Assembly (NCBI GenBank): GCA_965644295.1
Contig: CBFFRP010000218.1
Span: 124,001 to 188,000, forward strand
Reading direction: 5' to 3'
Length of the DNA stretch: 64,000 nt
DNA from: Paraphysomonas bandaiensis
Taxonomy: Eukaryota > Chrysophyceae
Shown: positions 1 through 9,747 of the stretch, in pieces
Layout of the letters: every line of letters starts with the position of its first letter
Position numbering within the stretch: the stretch's first letter is position 1
Position numbers and translations under genes: made by a program
Notes under the pieces: model-generated
What the model saw: the letters and a program-made list of their open reading frames with translations, nothing else
Told to the model about the DNA's origin: nothing
The model's database searches: none

Positions 1-99
1 ATGTAAGAATATAAAATAATAAAAAAATATATAAATGCTATTGATAAACTAACGTTTTAAAAACATTATAGAATTATTTTTTTGTAATGAGACATTATA

Positions 100-429
100 A
101 TGTCAAAGGCCGAAAGTAATAAATTTTTCTTTATGGAAATGGAAGGTAAAATTTTTAGTGTTAAACGTGATCACAAAACAAACGTACAGGACGAAATAGA
201 ACAAGGCAAAAAGGAAATGAACATTTTAATAGATAAACAGAATAGCATAAAAGAAGAATTATTAAAACTTAACAATAAAATAAGTGATAAAAAAATGTCT
301 TTGTTAACAAAGAGGCAGCTATTAGAATTATACCGCGGCAAGAGACGCATACCGTGCTTGAATTTATTCAAAAAAAATGTTACCGATGTTTATATTGATG
401 ATGACACAGACAGCGACGAGGACTATTAA
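100..429 (+). CDS. PLV-associated coiled-coil protein 1
   Basis: Encodes 109 residues that are not recognised as a known family. The sequence is rich in Lys, Glu, Ile and Leu with heptad-like spacing over residues 30-75, so a coiled coil is likely, and it ends in an acidic tail (DDDTDSDEDY). The start codon sits in the context TTATAATG, which also precedes the next two ORFs. It has the same layout as the following ORF (short N-terminal strand-like segment, long helix, charged tail), suggesting the two are diverged paralogues. It lies upstream of capsid-type genes on the same strand and has their AT-rich codon usage, so it is taken as part of the integrated viral element. Function is unknown. 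Confidence 0.6.
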   Translation: MSKAESNKFFFMEMEGKIFSVKRDHKTNVQDEIEQGKKEMNILIDKQNSIKEELLKLNNKISDKKMSLLTKRQLLELYRGKRRIPCLNLFKKNVTDVYIDDDTDSDEDY

Positions 430-508
430 CAACAATTTAAATTTATTTCAATTATTACATATGTAAAAATATAAAATAATTAAAAAAAATATATAGTTAT
501 ATATTATA

Positions 509-793
509 ATGAGTGAGTATTTATTAAAGTTGAAAGGTGAAGTATACAGTATTAGAAAAACGCATATGCCTAAAATTCAGGAAGAGATAAGAAATTTAGA
601 CAGAGAAATAGAAGACATGAAAATTACATTATCAGAACTTCAAAAACAAAAGAAAGAGTTACAAGTAGAGCTATTAAATGAACGGCAATTAATCATATAT
701 GAAAATAAGGACGAAGATAAAAGGACTGAATTATTAAGAAAATATGATTTTCTACACGGTGAATATCGCAGTGATTCTGTAGGATGGAAATAA
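509..793 (+). CDS. PLV-associated coiled-coil protein 2
   Basis: Encodes 94 residues, mostly one predicted helix with Leu/Ile heptads (around residues 20-65) and many Lys and Glu. It resembles the preceding ORF in organisation (K-x-E/K-G-x-h-x-S-h-K near the N-terminus in both), so the pair may be a tandem duplication. The last 12 codons and trailer (758-804) are repeated at 1380-1425, inside the duplicated hairpin region, which suggests local rearrangement of the element. No family is recognised. It could be a structural or regulatory viral protein. Confidence 0.6.
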   Translation: MSEYLLKLKGEVYSIRKTHMPKIQEEIRNLDREIEDMKITLSELQKQKKELQVELLNERQLIIYENKDEDKRTELLRKYDFLHGEYRSDSVGWK

Positions 794-829
794 AATATTA
801 TAATAATATAAATATATGCTATTATTATA

Positions 830-1276
830 ATGCCACACACAGATATAAAATATTTCATATGTTGTGAAAATGTTGATGATGAAGCAAAAGGTGAATGCGT
901 GGATGATAACGATATAATATATAAACATCGTGATTGTTCTGACTGCAAAAAGCATAAATTAAGTAAAACAGTTGATGAAGTTCAGGATGTAATACACAGA
1001 CGTTTTAAAAAACGTTTTGATGTCGCTATGTTACATTATCCTTATGAATTTTCTACATTTTTAAATAATTGTTCAGAACAATATATTAACGATAATAATT
1101 TAAAAGAAAGAAAAAACGAAGTTATTACCAAAGATGGCCGTTATTTATGGGATAAACTCTTAAATGCAATTGAATACATCATAGAAAACGACGGAAATAA
1201 AAGAAAAATGAAAACAAAAAAATGGAAATATTCATTAAATGTTGTTGACAAACTAATGGATGATGATGATGATTGA
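830..1276 (+). CDS. PLV-associated hypothetical protein with Cys pairs
   Basis: Encodes 148 residues, unrecognised. Visible features are two N-terminal cysteines (FICCEN), a C-x2-C pair near residues 36-39 (CSDCKKH) that could bind metal, a basic patch HRRFKKRF, and a polyaspartate C-terminus (DDDDD). It is co-oriented with the flanking ORFs, with only 36 bp separating it from the previous stop, and uses the same TTATAATG start context. It is probably a viral gene of unknown role. Confidence 0.55.
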   Translation: MPHTDIKYFICCENVDDEAKGECVDDNDIIYKHRDCSDCKKHKLSKTVDEVQDVIHRRFKKRFDVAMLHYPYEFSTFLNNCSEQYINDNNLKERKNEVITKDGRYLWDKLLNAIEYIIENDGNKRKMKTKKWKYSLNVVDKLMDDDDD

Positions 1277-1545
1277 TAAACTGATAAGGTAAATTAAGGG
1301 ATAAAAACGCGATAATTGTTCGCGAAATTATCCCTTAGATGTAAAATATATAAATATATTATGTGATATACTTATATATGGTGAATATCGCAGTGATTCT
1401 GTAGGATGGAAATAAAATATTATAAAAAAATGCAATTGATAAACTGATAAGGTAAATTAAGGGATAAAAATGCGATAATTGTTCGCGAAATTATCCCTTA
1501 GATGTAAAATATATAAATATATTATGTGATATACTTATATATGGA
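1272..1545 (+). repeat. Duplicated hairpin segment in the PLV element
   Basis: A segment of about 110 bp occurs twice in direct orientation (1272-1382 and 1435-1545, offset 163 bp). Each copy holds a strong hairpin at 1295-1337 and 1458-1500. A 10-bp outer stem (TAAGGGATAA with TTATCCCTTA) and a 5-bp inner stem (CGCGA with TCGCG) are separated by symmetrical AAA/AAA bulges around a 7-nt loop. The second copy changes one inner base (C to T) that still allows a G-T pair. Between the copies lies a piece identical to the 3' end of the 509-793 ORF. The hairpin could be a terminator, a replication or packaging signal, or a recombination scar. Confidence 0.8.
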
Positions 1546-1756
1546 CGGCCTAGAATGGGAAATAGACTATGATAATTATGAATTTCCAAAGAAAAATGTT
1601 ATAGACTTAGACAAAGTAATTAACTTAGACACACCAAAATTAAACAGAAATAATAATATAGATACAGTCATGTTGACTTATGATTTTGCAAATATAAATA
1701 TATCTGATAATGTTAATGGAGAAAATACAGATTGTTCTAAACAGCAAGACAGCTAA
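1541..1756 (+). CDS. PLV small acidic protein
   Basis: Encodes 71 residues from the first in-frame ATG (1541); the frame is open slightly upstream but only from a GTG. The protein is Asp/Asn-rich and unrecognised. It immediately follows the second hairpin copy and overlaps the penton start by 47 bp (1710-1756) in another frame, the tight packing expected of a virus. It might instead be an N-terminal remnant of a longer gene. Confidence 0.45.
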   Translation: MDGLEWEIDYDNYEFPKKNVIDLDKVINLDTPKLNRNNNIDTVMLTYDFANINISDNVNGENTDCSKQQDS

Positions 1757-2447
1757 TCAATACCTAAATAATAAAACTACTGATTGTATTTTTATATTAC
1801 CGAAGATAGACGTTAAACGACGTCATAAAGCCTATATATCAGTAATTGATGCCTCTATCCCATATTCATTTTATAATGTTAATTCAACCAATAACACACT
1901 GAATTATACATTAAATAGTATTCCATATTCACTTACAATTACAAAAGCCAATTATAATATTAGAACTTTAATAAGTTATTTACAGTCCAATTTAGAGCCA
2001 GGATTTACAATAACTTATAACTCATCAACTAATAAATTACAATTTACCCATAGTACTTATGATTTTTCTTTTTCAAATACTTCAACCTGTTTTGAATTAT
2101 TAGGATTTGAAGATAATATACCCTATTATTCAGATTCATTAACATTATTATCAACAATTGGTATAAATTTATTTACAGTAAGAAACGTTTTAATAGCATC
2201 GTCCAATTTTGTTTTAAATAATATAAATAGTGCCACACCTAATAAAGCCTCTATTATTACCTCTGTACCTGTTGATGTTAATGCAGGATCTATTATTAAT
2301 TATAAAAACATTAATAATATTAAGAGCTTAGTACATGATATACATAATATAAATACTTTACATGTCCAATTATTAGACCAAGACGCAGATGTATTGGAAT
2401 TAAACGGTTTACATTGGTCTTTAAATTTATTATTAACTATTGAATAA
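1710..2447 (+). CDS. PLV penton (minor capsid) protein, single jelly-roll
   Basis: Encodes 245 residues matching the pattern of penton or minor capsid proteins of polinton-like viruses. Near the N-terminus there is an h-x-h-x-S strand, then ISVIDASIPYSFYNVN. The middle carries FTITYNSSTNKLQFT and CFELLGF. The C-terminal signature is a strand with LLDQDADVLELNGLHWSLNL, corresponding to the family's L-x-D-x-x-G-x-x-h-x-L-N-G-x-x-W-S. The ORF appears full length and unbroken. Two start codons are possible (1710 and 1716). In the family this protein forms the pentameric vertices of the icosahedral capsid. Identification is from remembered family pattern, not a search. Confidence 0.8.
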   Translation: MLMEKIQIVLNSKTANQYLNNKTTDCIFILPKIDVKRRHKAYISVIDASIPYSFYNVNSTNNTLNYTLNSIPYSLTITKANYNIRTLISYLQSNLEPGFTITYNSSTNKLQFTHSTYDFSFSNTSTCFELLGFEDNIPYYSDSLTLLSTIGINLFTVRNVLIASSNFVLNNINSATPNKASIITSVPVDVNAGSIINYKNINNIKSLVHDIHNINTLHVQLLDQDADVLELNGLHWSLNLLLTIE

Positions 2448-2477
2448 AAAATATTTCTCTCAATATAGTATATATAC

Positions 2478-2918
2478 ATGTCAAAACTAGGCAAAAAGCT
2501 AAATCGTAAATTTCGTAAACTAGGACGCAAGGCGGACCATCGCATACATAAACTAGGACAAAAGACGCACGACGTATTAGATAAGGTCCAACATGGAGTA
2601 AATAAAGGTCTTGATAAATCAGCAAAAGCAATTAACGCAGCAGATAAAATATTAGGCGTCGGCGATAAAACTATACACGCTATTAATGAAGCAGGATTAA
2701 ATACAATGCCCGTTGTTGGATCAGCATCTAGACTATTGGAAGCAGGATTACACGAAGGGCATAAAGGCGTACATAAGCTACATAAGCTACACAATAAAGC
2801 CGATAAACACAGTAAACAAGCATTTAAAAAGGCTCATAACGCAGGTAATAAATTAGAAAAACACAACACAAGAAAAGCTTTAGCTAAGTTAACACAAGAT
2901 GACAGCACATTTATATAA
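2478..2918 (+). CDS. PLV basic virion-type protein
   Basis: Encodes 146 residues, strongly basic (Lys/His/Arg-rich) with repeated G-x-K-h-x-x-K/H motifs and a central less charged segment (GLNTMPVVGSASRLLEAGL) that could be an amphipathic or membrane-active helix. Small Lys-rich proteins of this kind lie between the penton and capsid genes in many polinton-like viruses and are thought to be internal virion components; here the position is the same. The leader ends TATAGTATATATACATG and strongly resembles the leader of the following capsid gene. Confidence 0.6.
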   Translation: MSKLGKKLNRKFRKLGRKADHRIHKLGQKTHDVLDKVQHGVNKGLDKSAKAINAADKILGVGDKTIHAINEAGLNTMPVVGSASRLLEAGLHEGHKGVHKLHKLHNKADKHSKQAFKKAHNAGNKLEKHNTRKALAKLTQDDSTFI

Positions 2919-2966
2919 ATTATATTTTATTATACTATAAAAAATATTTATCTATTTATAGTATAT

Positions 2967-3641
2967 ATGTCAGGATTACCAAAAAACGTATTATATACAA
3001 ATAATATAAATTCAAGTTATGCGCGTAATTATCAGAATAATATAGCTCCACAAAATGGTTTGGGGCCATATGGTGCAGGAGAGACCATAATTATTAATAT
3101 TCCTACCGGTCGTAATCTCGTAATGTCTGGTGCTGATTCACTTTTAAAATTATCATTGATTGTAAACACAGCAACAACTACGGCGGTTTCAGAATTCGTA
3201 AGACTAGATAAAGCCGGTATACATTCCCTAATTTCTAGAGTGCGAGTATTTCATGGCTCTACTTTACTTTCAGATATTCAGAATTATAATAATCTAGTCG
3301 GTGAGCTCATGGCTTTGCAACAGTCTAACGACTCTTTTATTATTAACAAACACACAATTTTATCAGGAACGGAAAGTTTCAGTATTGTTGACAGCACAAC
3401 AAGCACAAACGAGGGTTTAATTGTTGGTGAAAGACTTAATGAATTCACACAAGTTGCAGATGGGGGCAGTACAACTAAACGATATTATACAGTACCAATA
3501 ATGAATTTTTTAAGCTACAGTGATAAATATATTCCACTGTTCGCAATGACCGGCGCACCTTTACGACTAGAAATAGTTCTGGTTAATAATCCATTAGAGG
3601 GCATTTGTTGCGATAAAGCCATAGATTCAGTTGAAGTATAA
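2967..3641 (+). pseudogene. PLV major capsid protein, truncated
   Basis: The open frame gives 224 residues resembling the first jelly-roll and inter-roll region of PLV (Tlr/PgVV-type) major capsid proteins. Visible elements are NINSSYARNYQNNIAPQNG near the start, SGADSLLKLSL, the strand RVRVFHGSTLLSDIQNYN and the segment YIPLFAMTGAPLRLEIVLVN. Family members are roughly twice this length with a second jelly-roll, which is absent here. The frame runs into foreign sequence at about 3632 (last native residues near AIDSV) and stops at 3641. The break coincides with a candidate LTR starting TGAAGTATAAAC, so the gene was probably cut by a retrotransposon. No second half is seen in the window. Confidence 0.75.
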
Positions 3642-3721
3642 ACTTCGCTTCCGTAGTTTCCCTATTACATACGTACGACGTATATTATTCTCTTTCCACC
3701 AAGTCTATACTTTATAGTTCA
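3632..3721 (+). repeat. Candidate short LTR plus primer binding site
   Basis: The segment begins TGAAGTATAAAC and ends GTTTATAGTTCA-like (CTTTATAGTTCA at its right end), giving imperfect inverted termini of 12 bp in TG...CA form. Three bases later, at 3725, is TGGTAGCGGATTC. That matches the expected complement of an initiator-tRNA 3' end (acceptor ...TCCGCTA plus CCA), as in copia-type elements. A gag-like ORF follows. The composition change and the abrupt end of the viral capsid frame occur at this boundary. No matching second LTR was found, so the assignment is tentative. Confidence 0.5.
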
Positions 3722-3777
3722 ACTTGGTAGCGGATTCTCGCGATCTATAACCTTTGTTTGCCCTTTTACTCATTAGC

Positions 3778-4374
3778 ATGGCACTCCCTGTCTCCAAAAA
3801 CCCTATCCAGGAGTTAACACTGGATCAATGCAAACGATTATCATCCCACCTCGATAATCTGTCTCTTATACTTCCCTCTTGGGATGTTCCGCAGTATCCA
3901 GCACGTCTGCAAGACTTTGAAGCCTTCGAAACAGACTTTCGAGCAATGCTGAAGTCGACAAAACTATTGGACATCATCACCGAGAAGTCCATACGTGTTG
4001 CGACACCTCCTATTGATGCTGATGATGATGTCAAAGCGCTTGCGGAATGGCGTCAATCACTGTATGACGAAAAAAATATGATCGTATACTCTGCATTATG
4101 GCGCGCATTCCAGACCAATCGCTATATCACCATGTCCAATAGGCCGCCCAGACTACTCCCGAGACCCCGTCCGAAACGCAGTCAGTCAAGACAACGTCCG
4201 AGAGTCCTTCGACTACTAGGGGTCCAACGAAGACCCCCACAGCGTCCCCGACTCCAGACACACGTGCACACCTCACAGGTCCTACCCGACAGAGCACTGG
4301 ACTGCCCAGACCTCCACAACGCCGACGGCTTCGACAACTCTATCTACACCCGCGGCCCCACAGGAGCACAGTAA
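3778..4374 (+). pseudogene. Copia-type gag remnant
   Basis: Starting at ATG 3778, residues up to about 120 resemble the N-terminal part of Ty1/copia Gag: a short insert, then FETDFRAMLKSTKLLDII, an acidic-proline spacer (TPPIDADDD), ALAEWRQSLYDEKNM and SALWRAF. After about 4135 the frame becomes Arg/Pro-rich and implausible, while another frame reads a Pro/Thr/Ser-rich linker to about 4530, so a frameshift is likely. No zinc knuckle, protease, integrase or RT follows. This is therefore the 5' stump of a dead retrotransposon placed directly downstream of the candidate LTR and primer site. Confidence 0.55.
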
Positions 4375-4935
4375 CACAGACTACAAACCCAACTCCTCCT
4401 CCCAACAATCCCCACCACTCTCAACCCACACATCTGGAACTAGGTGCACTCAGGACCCTAATCCAGAACGCTGAGCCCCCTCCAACACCAATGGAGACCC
4501 ATCCCAAAGGGAGACCCCCAGATCAATAGCGCCGGTGAGTCCACGGACACACGATAAAGGCGAATTCCATATCACACAAAAGAACGGAAGTGGTTGCACC
4601 TTGGTGCTTGCGGCGACGCACAAGCAGCTTTCGTAGCGTTAAATAGTAGGATAAAAGAGTTTGTATTGATTAGTTACGGGTAGTGGTCTAACTAGTATGA
4701 CTAGCATTCTTCTAGCCACTAATTGATGCAAGGTCTCAACGCCTATTGCTAAATAATCAGACATTCACTACTATTCACTACTATAGCCAAGAAGGGCGTC
4801 AAACATGCGGATTTTTCTTGACAAGAGGAACTCGAGAGAATTTCGGGAAATGAAAGACTCCACTGGGGCGATTTATTGTCCTTTATAAGAAAGTATCTCC
4901 TTACTCCAGCGAACTTTTGAAAGCTGAAACAATAT
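4375..4935. other. Decayed transposon-derived spacer
   Basis: 4375-4535 is C-rich and continues the Pro/Thr-rich linker of the gag remnant in a shifted frame. 4560-4935 holds no convincing gene, but on the plus strand it leads into the hAT remnant and may contain its eroded middle part. Confidence 0.4.
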
Positions 4936-5530
4936 TTGACGCAAATTGAAAAATTACAGAGTGTTACGCTCGCCTTACAAAGAGATGGAACCAATTTGTA
5001 CCAAGCCCGCCAGTTATTTGATATACTGCAACAGGGATCTCAAGCGCTGCATCCATACCTTTCCCTGAATGCAAGCATTGTTGCCAGTGCAATTTTTGTG
5101 AAGGCAGTGTGGCTAAAATTCAAGGGAACGATGAAAGAGAGTTGACAGGAAATGAGGGAAGAACAGTTTGACATCTGCAACTAGATTCATCCATTGATGC
5201 TGGTGCACCTAACAGAAATAACGAGGATGAGAGTGAAGGAATGGATTTTGAGCAGCGTGTTCTGGACAGAGCCGAGTTCACCAAGAGAGCTCGACTTGGT
5301 ACCTATGAGTCCAACTACCGCTGCGTGTTTCATATTGAAGCACAATCTAATATTGTTGAGAGGCTCTTTATTGTCGTGCAAAGTTGATTATGACACCTGA
5401 GCGTAGAAACATGAATCTATATCGTCTAGAATCGTTGCTACTCCTACGAGCCAATTACATGTTGTGGGATGCTTACCTTCATGAATCCCTGCAAGAAGAT
5501 CCTGATGTGCCAGAAGAGGGCGAGAAGTAG
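4936..5530 (+). pseudogene. hAT-family transposase remnant (C-terminal)
   Basis: Conceptual pieces in successive frames match the C-terminal half of oomycete-type hAT transposases. First comes QRDGTNLYQARQLFDIL followed by HPYLSLNASIVAS. Then, in another frame, there is EFTKRARLGTYESNY and the dimerisation (hATC) signature SNIVERLF, followed by LMTPERRNMNLYRLESLL and LLLRANYMLWD. Stops and frameshifts near 5143 and 5386 show that it is dead. The N-terminal catalytic part is missing. It directly follows the gag remnant, so at least two unrelated mobile elements have landed next to the viral fragment. Confidence 0.7.
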
Positions 5531-8103
5531 TTTCAGTTACAATTCGTAGTCTGCTATTTAACTAAATATTAGTTATTTAATTAAAAATTAGTAATTATGG
5601 GAGCACTATACTATCTATTATGAGCGGTATTATCTACTTTATGTTAGTAGATATTAATGGCCATTATAATTGCCGGGAATTGGACTACCATAAATGAGCC
5701 ATTAATGGTTACTAAGCCCTGCTCAAGGGTAGGTACGTAGAGTATATACCTGGGCTCGTCCTCTATGTACCCCATAATCTATCCGACATGGGATATTGTT
5801 GTTATTGATATGGTGCAGCCTGAATAATGATCCCTCTAGAGTGTTACAATGTTGTTTGAGCAATTGCACATGACGCGTTTTACCTCACGTGATTTTGCAC
5901 TCAATTTTAAGGTCTTGCCTTTGAAGTGCTCCTCGATCTCAGGCCATGCCCTTTCTTCGTCTCCTTCTGCATTATTTTTTGAATTATGTCGTCGGCTTAC
6001 TCGTTTTGACTGCTCTGGAAAGCAGTAAACATAGTAAGTTGTTGCCCTATATTGCAAATTTTCGTATTAGTTAAAGACTTCACATGAAGTGTAAAGCCTA
6101 AACGGATACAACTAGTATCTTACGTGGACCAATCACATGATGATGATAACTCAGTCGATGGACATTTAATTATATATAGTTGTTTTCACGTGTATGATAC
6201 ATGTTAAGGGGTATTCTACGAGAAGATATTCTAATTATTACTATTATTACTGAATTTCTAGGACTTTTAGCCTTTTCGTACAACACTAATACCTTATAAA
6301 AACCTGAAAATCACTTAAAATGTGTAAAAACTACAACTACTACACTTATATTACTTAATAGAAATGTTTAGACGACTGTGTCTCTTTATGTAAATGAAAC
6401 GTGATGTTTTGATCCTTTAGGCATGGTGAAGTACTTATACCAGAATCTTCATCAACCCGTGTTGAGTTTTGCTACGTAAGAGGAATTAAAAACTGTAGTT
6501 CGAATGTATTTGATTTATGACCGTTACATGAAGAATACAGCAGTGTTTAACAGATTTAAATGAGCACATAAACACATGAACTATTGAGATGATAGAAATA
6601 ATTGTAGTGAAAGTGAAATAAGTTGACTGTCTATATAAGATCGTACGAAAATAATTGGTAGTTAAGATAACATGAATTTGGCGAATGACAATGAGCGCTA
6701 TGTGAAATTGATCATAATTTATATTTTACGCATTTAGTGTGAATTACGCTTAGTTATTAACGCCTTTGCCATCCTATTATGTGAAATCTTGATAACCTGA
6801 ACTTACTATTAACACCTACTTCACAAATATTTATTGTATTATAGCTAGTTAAAATATCATATGATCATCATATCTTCTAAAGTTAATGAGTACTTTTTAA
6901 GTTTTTAAAATTATATTTAATTGACATCCATTTCCACCCAAACTTCTTGTTCCTCTTTGTAATCATGTTTCCCTACATCTACCCTGTCGTCGCATTAATA
7001 CCACATCCGTTTCATCGACATCCTTGCAGACAAATGAGCTACTTCCGAGAAAACAAACTTCCCATGATACAAAACTTCTTGTGCCCGTGTGCCCCCTACA
7101 CTTTTCTCTGGTTCCGAAGACTTGCTCTGTGAGATATTCCATCGTTCGCGCAACAAACTGCTTCGCACCTTTCCATAATTATTCGGTGGGTTTCTGCTCA
7201 GGATGATATGGAGGAGTCACGAATGCACGACACTAACATAGCCCTGGACTCTATAAAAGTGTTCAACTCGGAACAGTCTCTGTAGGTTATCACATCGAAC
7301 TGCTCCTTGATGCGGATGTAATCTCTTGAGACCATAAACGAGGTTGTCTGAGTGAGGATTGACCTCTTCGCATGACTTATCGAGGCTGGCGGTCTATCTC
7401 GCTTCCTGGTTTGACTAAAGGGCTAGTGAGGTATATCACATGAGTATCGCTGTGTTGATAGAGGGTCATGGGCCACACCTAGAAGAGTACTCTATATGCA
7501 TATATCCACATCCATATCCATGCCATAGACGCAGCTACAGCGTTCAGTACTGTATATCTGATGCGGTTATGTGACTGTGTGTCCGTGTGAAGAGTATGGT
7601 ATACTGTATATACGGGTATACACGACTGCAATGAATTGCTGTAGACTGCTATGAAAATTCATGAAACCGTAATCAGGGCTATCAAACGTGCAAACGACGT
7701 GGAAGCTTTTGAAATTTCAATATCCGGCCCGTAGTATGCTGTATGCTGTAGTGTATGAGAAAGAACAGTCAGTGGTTCAGTGGAAATCGTCAGCACATGG
7801 AAATACACTTCCTGGTTCAATAGACATGTGTCGTAGAACTGTATTTCCTCATATATATTCCCCACCCACTACAACACATACACACTATACTGCTGTACTG
7901 TACGCTACACTGCATAGTGACACTGTGTGTCGGGAATATACTGACTGTCCTTCTCCTCTAGGATGACTTACTTATCAGTGTCGCCGTAGAGACGAGACAC
8001 ATAGCTATAATCTGAAGTCGTGTTTTATACCGTATGAGTGGGTGGTGTTGCCCGTGTCTGATCTATAGTCTATAGCTGATCGCCTATATATACATATAGA
8101 GAT
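5531..8103. other. AT-rich intergenic region
   Basis: No gene is supported. A 73-codon minus-strand frame (6057-5836) with a W-x-E-I-E-E-H-F segment faintly recalls a hAT BED finger but cannot be assigned. 6060-6900 is very AT-rich with no frame of note. 7500-8100 is less AT-rich and presumably contains the promoter of the RING gene that starts at 8104. Confidence 0.5.
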
Positions 8104-9747
8104 ATGCAGGATAGGCCGGGGTCGGGTAGAGTGGTGTCTCTGGACTCCTCCTCGTATGGACAGAGATGCTACAGCAGTGACTCAGCGACGAGGTCGTATT
8201 CGGCCGCGTCTGTTATGCAGCCGCTGAGTTTCAATCGTGTTCATGAGGACATCGCTCATCCGCTCTCTTCTCTGCGCAGCTGCAGTGAGTTCGGCCTGAA
8301 CGGACTATCCACAGCTGCTCAACACAAAGAACATAATAGAAAATCAAAGTCTCTCTGGGCGCGATTATTTCATTGGGGATCAGACTACGACAGTGAGGAC
8401 AGAGAGTCCCTTGAGATGTCTCTGCGCCCTCGTGAAGACGAAACTGTCCCGTCGTGTATGTCTCTTCACACTGAGCGAAGCAGTTCCCGATCCATATCTG
8501 GATGCAGTAGAACTTCCTCTTTTGTATCACCTATGAAAACAAAACCAAGGAAGAGGAGACGCCCTGAGCCAAGTGTATCTGCTGAGGTGGCAGCTACCCT
8601 CGACTTCGTGTTTGGCTTTGGATCGAAATCGAAAGACCCACCGAAAGAAATTGAGCTGAAGGACCTTAAGAACCCTTCAGCCCTTGCACAGTTGTCTGCC
8701 CACATGGAACCCACAACAACTATCTTCCCAGACTTACCTATACGTCGTACGGTGTCTCTGCGCAGTTTCCAGCAGATTATTGGCGAAGATGGCCGGTCCA
8801 GTTCCAGTCATAGTAGTGAGACAGGGTCCGTACACAGTGCTGCGCATACATTCAACCCCTTCAGTTTAGCAGACTGGACGGAGGCGGTGGTTATGTTTGT
8901 CGATCCGTATACATCAGCTATGCGCGTAAGGGGCCAAGTAGAAGACAACGAGCTCTTCTACACTCTGCAGGGACAACCCTTTTCTTCTGGCATATACCTA
9001 AGAGGGATGCTCTCAGCTGGTATGAATAACACACTTTTCCACACATATAGTTTGCTGTTTCTTCCGCAACTACATCTTCCTGGGGATGTATCGCTGTCTG
9101 CCCTCTGGTTCCAGCGCGCTGTAGTTGGTTTGCTGGTCCTGCAGGTTCTACTCAACTTAGTAGCGACACCAATTCGCGTACTACTACACTATACCTGTTG
9201 GAGCACATGCCGCTCTCTTGATGCAGAGACTGCATCGCAGGCACTTCAGGACCTAGTACAGTCTGACACGTGGATGTTGAACCGTATATTAGCTTGGACG
9301 TTGGATATTGTTGCTCTTGTTGTACTGGGTATTGGTCAGATATACCTTTGGGCCACCGCTGAGGGATGGGTGGGTAACGCGTCACAGTCCGCTACTGACC
9401 CACTACTTGCTGTCTTGGTCGGTATGTGTGCTACTAATATGCTTTCCTTCCTCATGCGGGCCGCGGTTGCTGTTGTCTATTTCATTAGTTTCATCGACAC
9501 CAGGGAAGAGCAGGGTCGGCGACGCGGGGGACTATCGAACTTTGATCTGGATCGTATGCCCACTTTTGTATACACAAACAAAGAGGAGGTCGTCAACGAC
9601 GAGTGTTCAATTTGTCTAACGCAGTTCCAGATGGGAGAAATGCTAATTTCTCTGCCTTGTCACCAGCGACACAGTTTCCATGCTGGGTGTATCAGAGAAT
9701 GGCTGCACAGGCAAAATGTGTGTCCACTGTGTCAAAAGACGTGTTAA
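8104..9747 (+). CDS. RING-H2 multi-pass membrane E3 ligase
   Basis: A single-exon ORF of 547 residues. Residues 1-300 are Ser/Arg-rich and probably cytosolic and disordered, with a basic KPRKRRRPEP patch. Three hydrophobic segments follow (about 338-361, 395-417 and 433-463). The C-terminus is a RING finger with ligands C501, C504, C519, a His pair within CHQRHSFH, C529, C540 and C543, including the typical CIREWL and CPLC. The spacing between the third Cys and the first His is longer than usual (CHQRH rather than C-x-H). The expected role is as an ubiquitin-protein ligase on an internal membrane; the substrate is unknown. ATG 8104 is the first in frame, shortly after an AT-rich leader. Confidence 0.8.
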   Translation: MQDRPGSGRVVSLDSSSYGQRCYSSDSATRSYSAASVMQPLSFNRVHEDIAHPLSSLRSCSEFGLNGLSTAAQHKEHNRKSKSLWARLFHWGSDYDSEDRESLEMSLRPREDETVPSCMSLHTERSSSRSISGCSRTSSFVSPMKTKPRKRRRPEPSVSAEVAATLDFVFGFGSKSKDPPKEIELKDLKNPSALAQLSAHMEPTTTIFPDLPIRRTVSLRSFQQIIGEDGRSSSSHSSETGSVHSAAHTFNPFSLADWTEAVVMFVDPYTSAMRVRGQVEDNELFYTLQGQPFSSGIYLRGMLSAGMNNTLFHTYSLLFLPQLHLPGDVSLSALWFQRAVVGLLVLQVLLNLVATPIRVLLHYTCWSTCRSLDAETASQALQDLVQSDTWMLNRILAWTLDIVALVVLGIGQIYLWATAEGWVGNASQSATDPLLAVLVGMCATNMLSFLMRAAVAVVYFISFIDTREEQGRRRGGLSNFDLDRMPTFVYTNKEEVVNDECSICLTQFQMGEMLISLPCHQRHSFHAGCIREWLHRQNVCPLCQKTC

